NCBI RefSeq assembly: GCF_000463115.2
Contig: NZ_AWFX01000024.1
Location: forward strand, 228,219-292,218
Source of the DNA: Franconibacter helveticus LMG 23732
Lineage (GTDB): Bacteria; Pseudomonadota; Gammaproteobacteria; Enterobacterales; Enterobacteriaceae
Direction: 5' to 3'
DNA: 64,000 bases
Position 1 is the stretch's first letter; each line of letters opens with the position of its first letter. The position numbers and the translations under genes are program-made. The notes under the pieces are model-generated. The model had not been told where the DNA came from. It ran no database searches and saw only the letters and a program-made list of their open reading frames with translations. Below, one piece after another: positions 23,985-34,395 of the stretch.

Positions 23985-24081
23985 CTCCCCCTTTCGCGAT
24001 AAGGGGACCGGGCGGCGAACGTGTGCCGGGTTATGGCAACCCGGCGCGCTTTTCAGCTTCTCCCTGCGAAAGAAGGGGGAG
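23985..24081 (+). repeat. Large palindromic element between cysI and cysH (REP-like)
   Basis: The left end CTCCCCCTTTCGC (23985-23997) pairs with GCGAAA and GGGGGAG at 24066-24081, with a 3-base bulge, forming an outer stem of 13 pairs. It encloses a perfect 8-bp hairpin GCCGGGTT/AACCCGGC (24025-24032 and 24038-24045). Alternative local hairpins exist, such as CCCCTT/AAGGGG at 23988-24006. It occupies most of the 136-base cysI-cysH gap and resembles intergenic REP/BIME-type elements of enterics in style. It could stabilise the cysJI message or set cysH level. Confidence 0.6.
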
Positions 24082-24110
24082 GGTGAAAATAGTCAACAAG
24101 CGAGGTCAAC

Positions 24111-24845
24111 ATGTCTCAATTCGATCTGAATACGCTGAATGCTCAGACGAAAGAAGAACGCGCGGCGGCGCTCGCCGAAACCAACGCGCAGCTGGAAAAG
24201 CTTAGCGCGGAAGAGCGCGTGCGCTGGGCGCTGGAGCATCTGCCCGGCGAGTTTGTGCTTTCATCAAGCTTTGGCATCCAGGCAGCGGTTTGTCTGCATC
24301 TGGTGACCCGCGAGCGTCCGGATATCCCCGTCATCCTCACCGATACCGGTTATCTGTTCCCGGAAACCTACCGGTTCATTGATGAGCTAACGGAAAAGCT
24401 CAACCTGAACCTGAAAATCTACCGCGCCGCGCAAAGCCCGGCCTGGCAGGAGGCGCGCTACGGCAAGCTGTGGGAGCAGGGCGTGGAGGGCATTGAGAAG
24501 TACAACGACATTAATAAAGTCGAACCGATGAACCGGGCGTTGCAGGAGCTTAACGCCGGCACCTGGTTTGCCGGGCTTCGCCGCGAGCAGTCCGGCAGCC
24601 GGGCTAATTTGCCGGTGGTTGGCGTTCAGCGCGGCGTGTTTAAAATCCTGCCGATTATCGACTGGGATAACCGCACCGTTTATCAGTACCTGCAAAAACA
24701 TGGTCTGAAATATCACCCGCTGTGGGACGAAGGGTATCTCTCCGTAGGCGATACCCATACGACCCGCAAATGGGAGCCGGGCATGGCGGAAGAGGAAACC
24801 CGCTTCTTCGGGCTGAAACGCGAATGCGGCCTGCACGAAGGTTAA
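24111..24845 (+). CDS. cysH: Phosphoadenosine phosphosulfate (PAPS) reductase CysH
   Basis: A 244-residue thioredoxin- or glutaredoxin-dependent PAPS reductase that releases sulfite and PAP. The catalytic cysteine is Cys239 in the C-terminal KRECGLHEG. The nucleotide-binding segments are [14 protein letters not shown] and [16 protein letters not shown]. It lacks the paired CC cysteine motifs of the iron-sulfur APS reductases, so PAPS is the substrate, consistent with cysC in this window. It is the last gene of cysJIH and is followed by a bidirectional terminator. Confidence 0.96.
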   Translation: MSQFDLNTLNAQTKEERAAALAETNAQLEKLSAEERVRWALEHLPGEFVLSSSFGIQAAVCLHLVTRERPDIPVILTDTGYLFPETYRFIDELTEKLNLNLKIYRAAQSPAWQEARYGKLWEQGVEGIEKYNDINKVEPMNRALQELNAGTWFAGLRREQSGSRANLPVVGVQRGVFKILPIIDWDNRTVYQYLQKHGLKYHPLWDEGYLSVGDTHTTRKWEPGMAEEETRFFGLKRECGLHEG

Positions 24846-24848
24846 GAG

Positions 24849-24877
24849 AAAAAACGCGACAACAGGTCGCGTTTTTT
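24849..24877. terminator. Bidirectional terminator between cysH and iap
   Basis: A 12-bp stem AAAAAACGCGAC/GTCGCGTTTTTT with loop AACAG gives T tracts in both directions for the two convergent genes. Confidence 0.92.
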
Positions 24878-25916
24878 ATTTCCCCGCTTTCGCCAGCTCT
24901 TTGACCAGCGGCAGCATGACGCGCATAACGTCGCGGCTGCGTTTCTCAATGCGCCCGGGCAGCGCTTTATCCAGATAGTCCTGGTTATCAAGGCGGACGC
25001 TATGCCAGCTGCTCCCTTCGGGAAACGCTTTGCTTTTGGCGCGTTGCTGATAACCGTCTTTCTTGCCCAGCGTCCAGTTTGTCGCTTCTACCGAAAGCAC
25101 GGGCAGGCCGGCTTTATCAAACACCTCGGCATCGTTGCAGCAGCCGGTGCCCTGCGGATACTGCGGATTAAGGCCAGGATTGGTGGCGGCGGGAATACCC
25201 TGGTGGCGAGCGATAGCCAGCGCGCGGTCGCGGGTGAGTTTGCGCACCGCGGCGGGCGTGCTTTGCCCGCTGTTGAAATAGAGCCGGTCGCCCACTATCA
25301 GGTTGTCCAGGTTAATCACCAGCAGCGTATTTTTCTTCTCTTTATCGCTCATGCGCTTAAGTACGTTTTCCGCGCCAAGCTTGCCCTCTTCTTCGCCGCT
25401 GGTGGCGATGAAGCGAATGCCGTAACGAGTGGGAACATCTTTCAGGCGCTGCGCAAGCTCCAGCATCACGCCAAGCCCGGCGGCGTTATCGTCCACGCCC
25501 TGTAGCGTTAGCCCGCCCAGGTTGTTATCCACATCGTTATCGCTTTGCGGCGCGTAGGTGTCGAGGTGCGCCATGATGATTATCTGCTGCGGCTCCTTGC
25601 CTTCGTGCGCGGCGATGACCGTGCTGCCAGTCACGTTATGCCAGTTGGCATGCTTATTATCCGTAAGATAGACGTAGCGGCTGTGAAAGGCGCGAATATC
25701 GCTCTGGTAGCCCCACTGCGCAAACTGCTGACGCAAATAATCCGCTGAAAGCATCTCTGCGGGGGTGCCGGTCATCCGGCCGGGAAAATAGGTAGCGATA
25801 TAGCGAGTCTGTTGATTGGCGGTTTCCCCCAGCGCGGGCGCGCGCGCCGCGGCAGGAAGGGTAAAGCATACGCTCAGCGCCAGGCCCAGGGTTAAGCGGC
25901 GCACTGCGGAAAGCAT
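24876..25916 (-). CDS. iap: Alkaline phosphatase isozyme conversion aminopeptidase Iap
   Basis: A 346-residue periplasmic M28-family zinc aminopeptidase that in E. coli removes N-terminal arginine from alkaline phosphatase subunits. An N-terminal signal peptide is clear: RR, a hydrophobic core LTLGLALSVCFTL, then PAAARA with likely cleavage after residue 26. Zinc-binding segments are IIIMAHLDT, DDNAAGLGVMLELA, the SGEEEGKLGAEN block and the D/H residues toward the C-terminus. In E. coli this gene lies between the CRISPR-Cas island and cysDNC; here it is directly convergent with cysH, with no CRISPR repeats on either side. Confidence 0.94.
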   Translation of the reverse strand: MLSAVRRLTLGLALSVCFTLPAAARAPALGETANQQTRYIATYFPGRMTGTPAEMLSADYLRQQFAQWGYQSDIRAFHSRYVYLTDNKHANWHNVTGSTVIAAHEGKEPQQIIIMAHLDTYAPQSDNDVDNNLGGLTLQGVDDNAAGLGVMLELAQRLKDVPTRYGIRFIATSGEEEGKLGAENVLKRMSDKEKKNTLLVINLDNLIVGDRLYFNSGQSTPAAVRKLTRDRALAIARHQGIPAATNPGLNPQYPQGTGCCNDAEVFDKAGLPVLSVEATNWTLGKKDGYQQRAKSKAFPEGSSWHSVRLDNQDYLDKALPGRIEKRSRDVMRVMLPLVKELAKAGK

Positions 25917-26159
25917 AGATAATCCTTAATCAAAAAAGAGCGGAAAAATTTTCCCGCTTAGTATGAAACTGTGATGAAGCTTACACAATTTCATTTCATC
26001 CCAAACGCCCGAAAAACCACGTCTTAAGCACTTTTTGATATTTGCTTTGTCAACGACTTATTCCTTTGTGGAACTACTCATGCCAATTCGTAATTTCATT
26101 CGTTATCAAGCGCCCCCTATAGTCCCCCGTAGTCCCTGTTATTTGCGAGCCTTGCCGTT
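25917..26159 (+). promoter_or_regulatory. Divergent control region iap/cysG
   Basis: A 243-base AT-rich gap. A TATAGT -10 lies at 26118-26123 with a weak TTCATT at the -35 position (26095-26100), which would give a short leader to the cysG GTG. CysB activation is expected from the operon's function. No CRISPR repeats are present. Confidence 0.4.
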
Positions 26160-27575
26160 GTGGATTATCTCCCCCTTTTTGCCGCGCTGAAAAATCGCCC
26201 CGTCCTTGTTGTCGGCGGCGGCGAAGTGGCGGCGCGTAAAATTGCTTTGCTGACCCGCGCGGGCGCGCAGGTCCGGGTGGTGGCGCGCAAGCTGCACCCG
26301 GAACTGGCGGAGCTTAACGAGGCGAAAACCATCGACTGGTTCGCGCAGGCGTTTGATGAAGCGCAGCTGGATAACGTTTTTCTGGTGATTGCCGCCACGA
26401 ATGACAGCGAACTGAACCGCCGGGTATATGACGCGGCGAACGCCCGTCAGCGGCTGGTGAATGTTGTGGACGATCAGCCGCTCTGTTCGTTCATTTTTCC
26501 TTCCATTGTTGACCGCTCGCCGCTGGTGGTCGCTATTTCCTCCGGCGGCAACGCGCCGGTGCTGGCGCGTCTGCTGCGGGAAAAAATTGAAGCGCTGCTG
26601 CCTGCGAACCTGGGGCGCATGGCGGAAGTGGCGGGCAGCTGGCGTGAGAAAATCAAAGTGCGGCTGACCACGACCGATGCGCGCCGCCGCTTCTGGGAGC
26701 GCGCTTTCCGCGGACGCTTCGCAAGCCAGATGGCCGCAGGCAATGAACAGGCGGCACAGGAAACGCTGGCGCAAACGCTGGCAGAGCCGGAAAGCGCCCC
26801 GGGCGAAATTATTCTTGTCGGCGCAGGGCCGGGCGATGCGGGGTTGCTGACGCTTCGCGGCTTGCAGGTGATGCAGCAGGCAGACGTAGTGCTTTATGAC
26901 CATCTGGTCAGCGAGGCGGTGCTGGACCTGGTGCGCCGCGACGCCGAACGCATCTGCGTAGGCAAACGCGCCGGTTCGCATGCAGTGGCGCAGCATGAAA
27001 CCAACCAGATGCTCGTCGATCTTGCGCGGGAAGGAAAAACCGTGGTGCGCCTGAAGGGCGGCGACCCGTTCATTTTTGGGCGCGGCGGCGAAGAGCTTGA
27101 GGCGGCGAAAGCGGCGGGGGTGCCTTTTCAGGTGGTGCCAGGCGTTACGGCGGCTTCCGGCGCGACGGCCTACGCGGGTATTCCGCTAACGCACCGCGAT
27201 TATGCCCAGAGCGCGGTCTTCGTCACCGGGCACTACAAGCCCGACAGCGCGCCGTTCGACTGGGCATTGCTGGCGAAAAGCCGCCAGACGCTCGCTATCT
27301 ATATGGGCACGATGAAAGCCGCAGAGATAAGCGAGCAGCTAATTCAACACGGCCGGGACGCTGATACGCCAGTGGCGGTCATCAGCCGCGGCACGCGGGA
27401 AGACCAGCAGGTCTTTACCGGCACGCTACAACAACTCGAGGCGCTTGCTAAACAGGCGCCGATGCCGGCTCTGCTGGTTATCGGGGAGGTGGTTAAGCTT
27501 CACCCGCAACTGGCCTGGTATCAACATTCCAACCCGACGGGGGAGTTCCGCTCTTCCGTGGTGAATCTGGCTTAA
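26160..27575 (+). CDS. cysG: Siroheme synthase CysG (fused dehydrogenase/ferrochelatase and uroporphyrinogen methyltransferase)
   Basis: A 471-residue trifunctional enzyme making siroheme from uroporphyrinogen III. The N-terminal CysGB part has the NAD loop [11 protein letters not shown] (17-27), catalytic Asp104 in NVVDDQP and the serine pair SSGG at 127-130. The C-terminal SAM methyltransferase has [16 protein letters not shown] (219-234), Asp247, Lys269, [13 protein letters not shown] and [19 protein letters not shown]. It starts with GTG at 26160 and has only a weak ribosome-binding site. It clearly diverges from the E. coli nir-linked CysG I remember. It is 9 bases before cysD, so it is part of cysG-cysD-cysN-cysC and supplies the CysI cofactor. 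Confidence 0.93.
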   Translation: MDYLPLFAALKNRPVLVVGGGEVAARKIALLTRAGAQVRVVARKLHPELAELNEAKTIDWFAQAFDEAQLDNVFLVIAATNDSELNRRVYDAANARQRLVNVVDDQPLCSFIFPSIVDRSPLVVAISSGGNAPVLARLLREKIEALLPANLGRMAEVAGSWREKIKVRLTTTDARRRFWERAFRGRFASQMAAGNEQAAQETLAQTLAEPESAPGEIILVGAGPGDAGLLTLRGLQVMQQADVVLYDHLVSEAVLDLVRRDAERICVGKRAGSHAVAQHETNQMLVDLAREGKTVVRLKGGDPFIFGRGGEELEAAKAAGVPFQVVPGVTAASGATAYAGIPLTHRDYAQSAVFVTGHYKPDSAPFDWALLAKSRQTLAIYMGTMKAAEISEQLIQHGRDADTPVAVISRGTREDQQVFTGTLQQLEALAKQAPMPALLVIGEVVKLHPQLAWYQHSNPTGEFRSSVVNLA

Positions 27576-27584
27576 GGAAAGGTT

Positions 27585-28493
27585 ATGGACCAAAAACGAC
27601 TCACTCACCTGCGGCAACTGGAGGCGGAAAGCATCCATATCATTCGTGAAGTGGCGGCAGAATTCGCTAACCCGGTGATGATGTATTCCATTGGCAAAGA
27701 TTCCAGCGTGATGCTGCATCTGGCGCGTAAAGCCTTTTACCCGGGCACGCTGCCGTTCCCGCTGCTGCACGTCGATACCGGCTGGAAATTCCGTGAGATG
27801 TACGAGTTCCGCGACCGTACCGCCAAAGCCTACGGCTGTGAGCTGCTGGTGCATAAAAACCCGGAAGGGGTGGCGATGGGCATCAACCCGTTCGTGCACG
27901 GCAGCGCCAAGCATACCGATATCATGAAAACCGAAGGGCTGAAGCAGGCGCTTAACAAATACGGTTTTGACGCCGCTTTCGGCGGCGCGCGCCGCGATGA
28001 AGAGAAATCCCGCGCCAAAGAGCGTATTTACTCTTTCCGCGACCGCTTCCACCGCTGGGATCCGAAAAACCAGCGCCCGGAGCTGTGGCACAACTACAAC
28101 GGCCAGATTAACAAGGGCGAAAGCATCCGCGTCTTCCCGCTCTCTAACTGGACCGAGCTGGATATCTGGCAGTACATCTATCTGGAAAATATTGAGATCG
28201 TTCCGCTGTATCTGGCGGCAGAGCGCCCGGTGCTGGAGCGCGACGGCATGCTGATGATGATCGACGACGATCGTATCGACTTGCAGCCGGGCGAAGAGAT
28301 CAAGCAGCGCATGGTGCGTTTCCGTACTCTCGGCTGCTGGCCGCTGACCGGCGCGGTGGAATCCAGCGCGCAGACGCTGCCGGAAATCATTGAAGAGATG
28401 CTGGTATCGACCACCAGCGAACGTCAGGGTCGCGTTATCGACCGCGACCAGGCAGGCTCGATGGAGCTGAAAAAACGCCAGGGTTATTTTTAA
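27585..28493 (+). CDS. cysD: Sulfate adenylyltransferase subunit 2 CysD
   Basis: A 302-residue catalytic subunit of ATP sulfurylase, forming adenosine 5'-phosphosulfate (APS) from sulfate and ATP, driven by GTP hydrolysis on CysN. It is a PP-loop ATP pyrophosphatase: [13 protein letters not shown] (about 37-49) is the P-loop. Conserved segments [14 protein letters not shown] and [16 protein letters not shown] follow. The Shine-Dalgarno AAGGAAAGG is strong. It lies 9 bases after cysG and 9 bases before cysN. Confidence 0.97.
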   Translation: MDQKRLTHLRQLEAESIHIIREVAAEFANPVMMYSIGKDSSVMLHLARKAFYPGTLPFPLLHVDTGWKFREMYEFRDRTAKAYGCELLVHKNPEGVAMGINPFVHGSAKHTDIMKTEGLKQALNKYGFDAAFGGARRDEEKSRAKERIYSFRDRFHRWDPKNQRPELWHNYNGQINKGESIRVFPLSNWTELDIWQYIYLENIEIVPLYLAAERPVLERDGMLMMIDDDRIDLQPGEEIKQRMVRFRTLGCWPLTGAVESSAQTLPEIIEEMLVSTTSERQGRVIDRDQAGSMELKKRQGYF

Positions 28494-28502
28494 GGAGCCG
28501 TC

Positions 28503-29930
28503 ATGAACACGACCATCGCACAACAAATCGCCAAAGAGGGCGGCGTGGAGGCCTACCTGCACGCCCAGCAGCACAAAAGCCTGCTGCGCTTTCTGACCTG
28601 CGGCAGCGTGGATGACGGGAAAAGCACCCTGATTGGCCGCCTGCTGCACGATACGCGCCAGATCTACGAAGACCAGCTCTCCTCGCTGCATAACGACAGT
28701 AAGCGCCACGGCACCCAGGGCGAGAAGCTCGACCTGGCGCTGCTGGTGGACGGCTTACAGGCCGAGCGCGAGCAGGGCATTACCATCGACGTGGCGTACC
28801 GCTATTTCTCCACCGAGAAGCGTAAATTTATTATCGCCGACACGCCGGGGCACGAGCAGTACACCCGTAATATGGCGACCGGCGCCTCTACCTGCGACCT
28901 GGCTATTCTGCTTATCGACGCCCGTAAAGGCGTGCTGGACCAGACTCGTCGGCACAGTTTTATCTCAACCTTGCTGGGCATTAAGCATCTGGTGGTTGCG
29001 GTGAACAAGATGGACCTGGTGGAGTTCAGCGAAGCGCGGTTCGAGGAGATCAAACAGGATTACCTTAACTTCGCCGCTCAGCTACCGGGCAATCTGGATA
29101 TCCGCTTTGTACCGCTTTCTGCGCTGGAAGGGGACAACGTGGCGATCTCCAGTCTGAATATGGCCTGGTATACCGGCCCGACGCTGCTGGAAGTGCTGGA
29201 AACCGTAGAGATTAACCGCGACGTTGACGCGCAGCCGCTGCGCTTCCCGGTGCAATACGTTAACCGCCCGAACCTCGACTTCCGCGGCTATGCGGGCACC
29301 ATCGCGTCCGGCATCGTCAAAGTGGGCCAGCGGGTGAAAGTGCTGCCGTCGGGCGTTGAATCCGCCATCGCGCGCATTGTCACCTTTGACGGCGATTTAG
29401 ACGAGGCGGGCGCAGGCGAGGCGGTAACGCTGGTGCTGAAAGATGAAATCGACATCAGCCGCGGCGACCTGCTGGTTGACGCGTCGCAGAATGTGCCTGC
29501 GGTGCAGAGCGCGTCGGTGGATGTTGTCTGGATGGCGGAACAGCCCCTGACGCCCGGCCAGAGCTATGACATTAAAATTGCCGGCAAGAAAACGCGCGCC
29601 CGCGTCGACAACATTCAGTATCAGGTGGATATCAACAACCTGACCCAGCGCGTGGTGGAAAACCTGCCGCTGAACGGCATCGGTCTTGTGGATCTGACAT
29701 TCGACGAGCCGCTGAATCTCGACAAATATCAGGAAAACCCGGTGACAGGCGGGATGATTTTTATCGACCGTTTGAGCAACGTCACCGTAGGCGCCGGCAT
29801 GGTGCGCGAGCCGCAGGAAAATGTTTACCAGGAGCCGTCTGCCTACAGCGCGTTTGAACTTGAACTGAATCAGCTTGTTCGCCGCCACTTCCCGCACTGG
29901 GGCGCACGCGACCTGCTGGGAGGCAAATAA
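28503..29930 (+). CDS. cysN: Sulfate adenylyltransferase subunit 1 (GTPase) CysN
   Basis: A 475-residue elongation-factor-like GTPase that drives CysD. G1 is [15 protein letters not shown] (about 35-49), G3 is [12 protein letters not shown], and G4 is NKMDLV. Two EF-Tu-like beta-barrel domains follow. It is CysN alone, not the CysNC fusion found in some bacteria. Its TAA overlaps the cysC ATG (TAATG at 29928-29932). Confidence 0.97.
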   Translation: MNTTIAQQIAKEGGVEAYLHAQQHKSLLRFLTCGSVDDGKSTLIGRLLHDTRQIYEDQLSSLHNDSKRHGTQGEKLDLALLVDGLQAEREQGITIDVAYRYFSTEKRKFIIADTPGHEQYTRNMATGASTCDLAILLIDARKGVLDQTRRHSFISTLLGIKHLVVAVNKMDLVEFSEARFEEIKQDYLNFAAQLPGNLDIRFVPLSALEGDNVAISSLNMAWYTGPTLLEVLETVEINRDVDAQPLRFPVQYVNRPNLDFRGYAGTIASGIVKVGQRVKVLPSGVESAIARIVTFDGDLDEAGAGEAVTLVLKDEIDISRGDLLVDASQNVPAVQSASVDVVWMAEQPLTPGQSYDIKIAGKKTRARVDNIQYQVDINNLTQRVVENLPLNGIGLVDLTFDEPLNLDKYQENPVTGGMIFIDRLSNVTVGAGMVREPQENVYQEPSAYSAFELELNQLVRRHFPHWGARDLLGGK

Positions 29931-30535
29931 TGGCGCAGCATGACGAAAACGTCGTCTGGCACGCCCATCCCGTTAGCGCCGAACAGCGCGAGCAACTCCA
30001 CGGCCACCGTGGGGTTGTGCTCTGGTTTACCGGGCTTTCTGGTTCAGGAAAATCGACGGTCGCCGGGGCTTTAGAAGAGGCGCTGCATAAGCTTGGCGTC
30101 AGCACTTATCTGCTGGATGGCGACAACGTGCGCCACGGGCTGTGCAGCGATCTGGGCTTTAGCGACGCCGACCGCAAAGAAAACATTCGCCGCGTGGGCG
30201 AAGTGGCGAACCTGATGGTCGATGCGGGCCTGGTGGTGCTGACGGCGTTTATCTCGCCGCATCGCGCCGAACGGACGATGGTGCGCGAGCGCGTTGGCGC
30301 AGGGCGGTTTATCGAGGTTTTTGTCGATACGCCGCTTGCGGTGTGCGAGGCGCGGGATCCGAAAGGGCTTTATAAAAAAGCCCGCGCCGGAGAGCTGCGC
30401 AATTTTACCGGTATCGATTCGGTTTACGAGGCGCCGGAACAGCCGGAAATCCACCTCGATGGCCAACAATTGGTAACAAATTTGATTGCGCAATTGTTAG
30501 ATATGTTGCGCCAGGACGATATCATCAAATCCTGA
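29930..30535 (+). CDS. cysC: Adenylyl-sulfate kinase CysC
   Basis: A 201-residue kinase that phosphorylates APS to PAPS. The P-loop GLSGSGKST is at residues 35-43. The APS site includes [17 protein letters not shown] and FISPHRAER with Ser109, the residue reported as phosphorylated in E. coli. It is the last cys gene of the operon. A 9-bp hairpin without T tract follows before ygbE. Confidence 0.97.
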   Translation: MAQHDENVVWHAHPVSAEQREQLHGHRGVVLWFTGLSGSGKSTVAGALEEALHKLGVSTYLLDGDNVRHGLCSDLGFSDADRKENIRRVGEVANLMVDAGLVVLTAFISPHRAERTMVRERVGAGRFIEVFVDTPLAVCEARDPKGLYKKARAGELRNFTGIDSVYEAPEQPEIHLDGQQLVTNLIAQLLDMLRQDDIIKS

Positions 30536-30541
30536 GACGGC

Positions 30542-30562
30542 GCCGGGAAGACGCTTCCCGGC
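30542..30562 (+). repeat. Hairpin between cysC and ygbE
   Basis: A perfect 9-bp stem GCCGGGAAG/CTTCCCGGC with a 3-base loop begins 7 bases after the cysC stop. No T tract follows, so it more likely protects the 3' end or reduces read-through than terminates. Confidence 0.5.
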
Positions 30563-30584
30563 ATGTCAGGTCACAGGATAAGTT

Positions 30585-30905
30585 ATGCGCAACGGCACGA
30601 ATATCATCATTTCACAGGCTCAAACGCCACCTGCTGAAGAAACAACCTGGTCGTGGCCTGGCGCCGTGCTGGGGTTTATCTCGTGGCTGATAGCGCTCGG
30701 CCCGCCCTTCCTGGTTTACGGCTCTAACACGCTGTTTTTCTTTCTGTATACCTGGCCTTTCTTTCTGGCATTAATGCCCGTAGCGGTTGTGGTGGGCATC
30801 GCGCTTTACTCTCTTCTCAACGGCAAGCTCCTCTACAGCAGCATCGCGACCTTATTAACCGTCGTCCTGATGTTCGGGTTACTGTTTTTCTGGCTGATGG
30901 GCTGA
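30585..30905 (+). CDS. ygbE: Inner membrane protein YgbE (DUF3561)
   Basis: A 106-residue membrane protein of unknown function. After a short polar N-terminus come three hydrophobic segments: about 23-43, 50-76 and 83-106, the last ending at the C-terminus (VVLMFGLLFFWLMG). It is recognised by position between cysC and ftsB and by similarity to E. coli YgbE, one residue longer. It may be co-transcribed with cysDNC by read-through. A bulged hairpin with GTTTTT follows. Confidence 0.88.
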   Translation: MRNGTNIIISQAQTPPAEETTWSWPGAVLGFISWLIALGPPFLVYGSNTLFFFLYTWPFFLALMPVAVVVGIALYSLLNGKLLYSSIATLLTVVLMFGLLFFWLMG

Positions 30906-30929
30906 GGCAAGGCTGAGCCTGCCGTTTTT
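30906..30929 (+). terminator. Probable terminator after ygbE
   Basis: GGCAAGGC pairs with GCCTGCC across a TGA loop with one bulged A, followed by GTTTTT. The stem is short and bulged, so strength is uncertain. Confidence 0.55.
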
Positions 30930-31087
30930 CGGTGAATATGTTACAAATATGTGCAGTACGCATCTCAGTGCGTTCTGTGGTACATTCTGCCGCTGTTTTG
31001 GCGCTGCTGCTGCGCCTGGATACTGTGTCGGGCGTGGAGCCTGGCAGGAAATTATAGGATGATAAGGCCGTTTTTTCAGGGGGCGGA

Positions 31088-31399
31088 ATGGGTAAACTAA
31101 CGCTGCTATTGCTGGCTTTGCTGGTCTGGCTACAGTATTCGCTGTGGTTTGGCAAAAATGGCGTTCACGATTACTCCCGCGTCGCCGACGACGTTGCCGT
31201 ACAGCAGGCTACTAACGCTAAACTCAAGGCGCGCAACGATCAGCTTTTCGCCGAAATTGACGATCTCAACGGCGGTCAGGAAGCGATTGAAGAGCGCGCG
31301 CGCAACGAATTAAGCATGACCAAACCGGGCGAAACGTTTTATCGCCTGGTGCCGGACGCTTCAAAGCGTCCTAACGGGTCAGGACAAAATAATCGCTAA
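31088..31399 (+). CDS. ftsB: Cell division protein FtsB
   Basis: A 103-residue single-pass inner-membrane protein of the divisome. A membrane segment lies at about 4-20 ([17 protein letters not shown]), followed by a periplasmic coiled coil (about 30-75, with [30 protein letters not shown]) that pairs with FtsL, and a C-terminal segment that binds FtsQ. The length and most residues match E. coli FtsB. It precedes ispD by 18 bases and probably shares its transcript. Confidence 0.96.
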   Translation: MGKLTLLLLALLVWLQYSLWFGKNGVHDYSRVADDVAVQQATNAKLKARNDQLFAEIDDLNGGQEAIEERARNELSMTKPGETFYRLVPDASKRPNGSGQNNR

Positions 31400-31417
31400 C
31401 CAGACTCGGGTTAACTC

Positions 31418-32128
31418 ATGGCGCCTTCCCTTACGGACGTGATAGCCGTGGTGCCGGCTGCCGGGATCGGTAGCCGCATGCAAACGGAATGTCCGAAACA
31501 ATATCTCACCATTGGTGAAAAAACGATCCTCGAACATGCGCTGGCTCCGCTGCTGGCGCATCCGCGCGTTCGCAAAGTCATTATCGCCATCAGCCCGGGC
31601 GATGAGCGCTTCGCGGCGCTGCCGCTGGCTTCTCATCCCCGCGTGCAGGTGGTGGAGGGCGGCGCCCAGCGCGCCGACTCGGTGCTGGCGGGACTCAAAC
31701 AGGCAGAGGCGTGCCCGTGGGTGCTGGTGCACGATGCCGCGCGCCCCTGTCTGCATCGCGACGATCTTGAACGCCTGTTCGCGATGACTGAAACCAGTCG
31801 CGTTGGCGGCATCCTTGCCGCGCCAGTGCGCGACACCATGAAGCGCGGCGAACCGGGCAAAGCGCGCATCGCTCATACGGTCGACAGAGACGATCTCTGG
31901 CATGCGCTTACTCCTCAACTTTTTCCCCGCGAGCTCTTGCTCGACTGCCTGACGCGCGCCCTCAACGAAGGGGCCACTATCACCGATGAAGCCTCTGCGC
32001 TTGAATATTGTGGCTTTCACCCTGAGTTGATTGCCGGGCGTGCGGATAATATTAAAGTGACGCGCCCCGAAGACCTGGCGCTGGCGGCGTTTTATCTTAC
32101 CCGGTTAACCCCTATGGAGAATGCATAA
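31418..32128 (+). CDS. ispD: 2-C-methyl-D-erythritol 4-phosphate cytidylyltransferase IspD
   Basis: A 236-residue enzyme of the MEP isoprenoid pathway, forming CDP-methylerythritol. The CTP-binding glycine-rich loop is [20 protein letters not shown] (near residues 9-28), and the substrate site includes [16 protein letters not shown] and [10 protein letters not shown]. The stop overlaps ispF (TAATG at 32126-32130), so the two are translationally coupled. Confidence 0.96.
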   Translation: MAPSLTDVIAVVPAAGIGSRMQTECPKQYLTIGEKTILEHALAPLLAHPRVRKVIIAISPGDERFAALPLASHPRVQVVEGGAQRADSVLAGLKQAEACPWVLVHDAARPCLHRDDLERLFAMTETSRVGGILAAPVRDTMKRGEPGKARIAHTVDRDDLWHALTPQLFPRELLLDCLTRALNEGATITDEASALEYCGFHPELIAGRADNIKVTRPEDLALAAFYLTRLTPMENA

Positions 32129-32607
32129 TGCGTATCGGACATGGTTTCGACGTACACGCCTTTGGAGGCGTTGGCCCGATTATTATTGGCGGCGTCCGTA
32201 TTCCTTATGAGCAAGGGCTGCTGGCGCATTCCGACGGCGACGTAGCGCTGCATGCGCTTACCGATGCGCTGCTGGGCGCTGCGGCGCTTGGCGATATCGG
32301 CAAACTCTTCCCGGATACCGACCCGGCTTTCAAGGGCGCCGACAGCCGTGAACTGCTGCGTGAAGCCTGGCGTCGCATCCAGGCCAAAGGCTATACGCTT
32401 GGCAACGTAGACGTTACGATCATCGCCCAGGCGCCAAAAATGGCGCCGCACATTCCTCAAATGCGCGTATTTATCGCCGAGGATTTAGGTTGCCATATGG
32501 AACAGGTAAACGTGAAAGCCACCACCACGGAAAAACTGGGCTTTACCGGCCGCGGCGAAGGCATCGCCTGTGAGGCGGTGGCGCTTCTGATGAAGGCTGG
32601 CGCATGA
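32128..32607 (+). CDS. ispF: 2-C-methyl-D-erythritol 2,4-cyclodiphosphate synthase IspF
   Basis: A 159-residue trimeric zinc enzyme of the MEP pathway. Zinc ligands Asp8 and His10 ([11 protein letters not shown]) and His42 are present, and [20 protein letters not shown] is the cytidine-binding end. It overlaps ispD by one base (TAATG) and truD by four (ATGA at 32604-32607), the tight packing seen in E. coli. Confidence 0.97.
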   Translation: MRIGHGFDVHAFGGVGPIIIGGVRIPYEQGLLAHSDGDVALHALTDALLGAAALGDIGKLFPDTDPAFKGADSRELLREAWRRIQAKGYTLGNVDVTIIAQAPKMAPHIPQMRVFIAEDLGCHMEQVNVKATTTEKLGFTGRGEGIACEAVALLMKAGA

Positions 32608-33653
32608 TCGACGTTCATCAACTGACTTACCTGCACGGCAAGCCGCAAGGCGGCGGCGTGCTGAAGGCGAATCCGGAAGATTTTGTCGTTACGGAAGATT
32701 TAGGCTTTGAGCCGGACGGCGAAGGCGAGCATCTGCTGGTGCGCATAGTAAAAATCGGCTGCAATACGCGCTTTGTAGCGGACGCGCTCGCTAAGTTTCT
32801 CAAGGTGCATGCCAGGGAAGTCAGCTTTGCCGGGCAAAAAGATAAGCACGCGGTGACGGAACAGTGGTTCTGCGTTCGTTTGCCGGGCAAAGAGATGCCG
32901 GACCTGAGCGCCTTTTCGCTGGAAGGGTGCCAGGTACTGGAGTACGCCCGTCATAAACGCAAGCTGCGTTTAGGCGCGCTTAAAGGCAACCACTTCAGGC
33001 TGGTGCTGCGTGAAGTGACCCATCGCGAAGAGCTGGAAAACCGCTTGCAGGCCGTGCGCGACCAGGGCGTGCCGAACTATTTCGGCCCGCAGCGCTTCGG
33101 GATTGGCGGCAGCAATCTGTTGCAGGCGCAGCGCTGGGGAGAAACCGCTACGCCGCCGCGCGAGCGTAACAAACGCAGTTTTGCTTTATCTGCGGCGCGC
33201 AGCGCGCTGTTTAATCAGATTGTCAGCAACCGTCTGAAAAAAAGAGAATTTAATCAAGTTGTCGATGGCGATGCGCTACAATTAGCGGGCCGCGGCAGCT
33301 GGTTCGTCGCCACGGTTGATGAGCTGCCAGAACTCCAGTCTCGCGTCGACGCTAAAGGCTTGCTGATTACCGCCGCGCTGCCGGGCAGCGGGGAATGGGG
33401 AACGCAGCGTGAAGCGCTGATTAACGAACAACAGGCTATTGCTGAAGAGACAACGCTTCAGACGCTGCTGGTGCGTGAAAAAGTAGAAGCGGCGCGCCGG
33501 GCGATGCTCGTCTTTCCGCAGGCGCTAAGCTGGGAATGGTGGGATGACGTAACGGTCGAGCTTCGTTTCTGGCTGCCGGCGGGCAGTTTCGCCACAAGCG
33601 TAGTACGTGAACTGATGAACACAACGGGTGATTATGCGGATATTGCTGAGTAA
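32604..33653 (+). CDS. truD: tRNA pseudouridine(13) synthase TruD
   Basis: A 349-residue pseudouridine synthase of the TruD family acting on uridine 13 of tRNA-Glu. The catalytic Asp80 lies in [15 protein letters not shown], and the family motif [15 protein letters not shown] is near residue 155. The length equals the E. coli protein. Its start overlaps the ispF stop, and its last 20 bases overlap the surE start in another frame. Confidence 0.96.
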   Translation: MIDVHQLTYLHGKPQGGGVLKANPEDFVVTEDLGFEPDGEGEHLLVRIVKIGCNTRFVADALAKFLKVHAREVSFAGQKDKHAVTEQWFCVRLPGKEMPDLSAFSLEGCQVLEYARHKRKLRLGALKGNHFRLVLREVTHREELENRLQAVRDQGVPNYFGPQRFGIGGSNLLQAQRWGETATPPRERNKRSFALSAARSALFNQIVSNRLKKREFNQVVDGDALQLAGRGSWFVATVDELPELQSRVDAKGLLITAALPGSGEWGTQREALINEQQAIAEETTLQTLLVREKVEAARRAMLVFPQALSWEWWDDVTVELRFWLPAGSFATSVVRELMNTTGDYADIAE

Positions 33654-34395
33654 CGATGACGGGATCCACGCGCCGGGCATTCAGACCCTGGCGAAAGCGC
33701 TTCGCGAATTCGCCGATGTGCAGGTCGTTGCTCCCGATCGTAACCGCAGCGGCGCTTCCAACTCCCTGACGCTGGAATCCTCTCTTCGCACTTTCACCTT
33801 TGAAAATGGCGATATCGCCGTGCAGATGGGCACGCCGACCGACTGCGTCTTTCTTGGCGTAAACGCGTTGATGCGCCCGCGCCCCGACGTCGTGGTTTCC
33901 GGCATTAACGCCGGGCCGAATCTGGGCGATGACGTTATCTATTCCGGCACCGTCGCGGCGGCCATGGAAGGGCGGCATTTAGGTTTTCCGGCGCTGGCGG
34001 TTTCGCTCAACGGTTATCAGCATTACGACACTGCCGCTGCCGTCACCTGCACTATTTTACGGGCGCTGATGCGCGAGCCGTTGCGTACTGGCCGTATTCT
34101 GAACGTCAACGTGCCGGATCTGCCGCTCGCGGAGATTAAAGGCATTCGCGTAACGCGCTGCGGCAGCCGTCATCCTGCGGATAAAGTGATCCCGCAGGAA
34201 GATCCGCGCGGCAACACGCTTTACTGGATAGGGCCGCCTGGCGAGAAGCACGACGCCGGGCCGGGCACCGATTTTGCTGCGGTAGACGAAGGTTATGTCT
34301 CCGTTACGCCGCTACATGTGGATTTAACAGCGCACAGTGCGCATGATGTTGTCTCAACCTGGTTAGATCGCGCCGGAGTGAACGGGCAATGGTAA
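33634..34395 (+). CDS. surE: 5'/3'-nucleotidase and exopolyphosphatase SurE
   Basis: A 253-residue metal-dependent nucleoside monophosphatase associated with stationary-phase survival. Active-site residues Asp8 and Asp9 (LLSNDDG), Ser39 (RNRSGAS) and Asn92 (SGINAGPN) are all present. I chose the ATG at 33634, which gives [10 protein letters not shown] and the E. coli length; an in-frame GTG lies two codons upstream. It overlaps truD by 20 bases and pcm by 7. Confidence 0.96.
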   Translation: MRILLSNDDGIHAPGIQTLAKALREFADVQVVAPDRNRSGASNSLTLESSLRTFTFENGDIAVQMGTPTDCVFLGVNALMRPRPDVVVSGINAGPNLGDDVIYSGTVAAAMEGRHLGFPALAVSLNGYQHYDTAAAVTCTILRALMREPLRTGRILNVNVPDLPLAEIKGIRVTRCGSRHPADKVIPQEDPRGNTLYWIGPPGEKHDAGPGTDFAAVDEGYVSVTPLHVDLTAHSAHDVVSTWLDRAGVNGQW

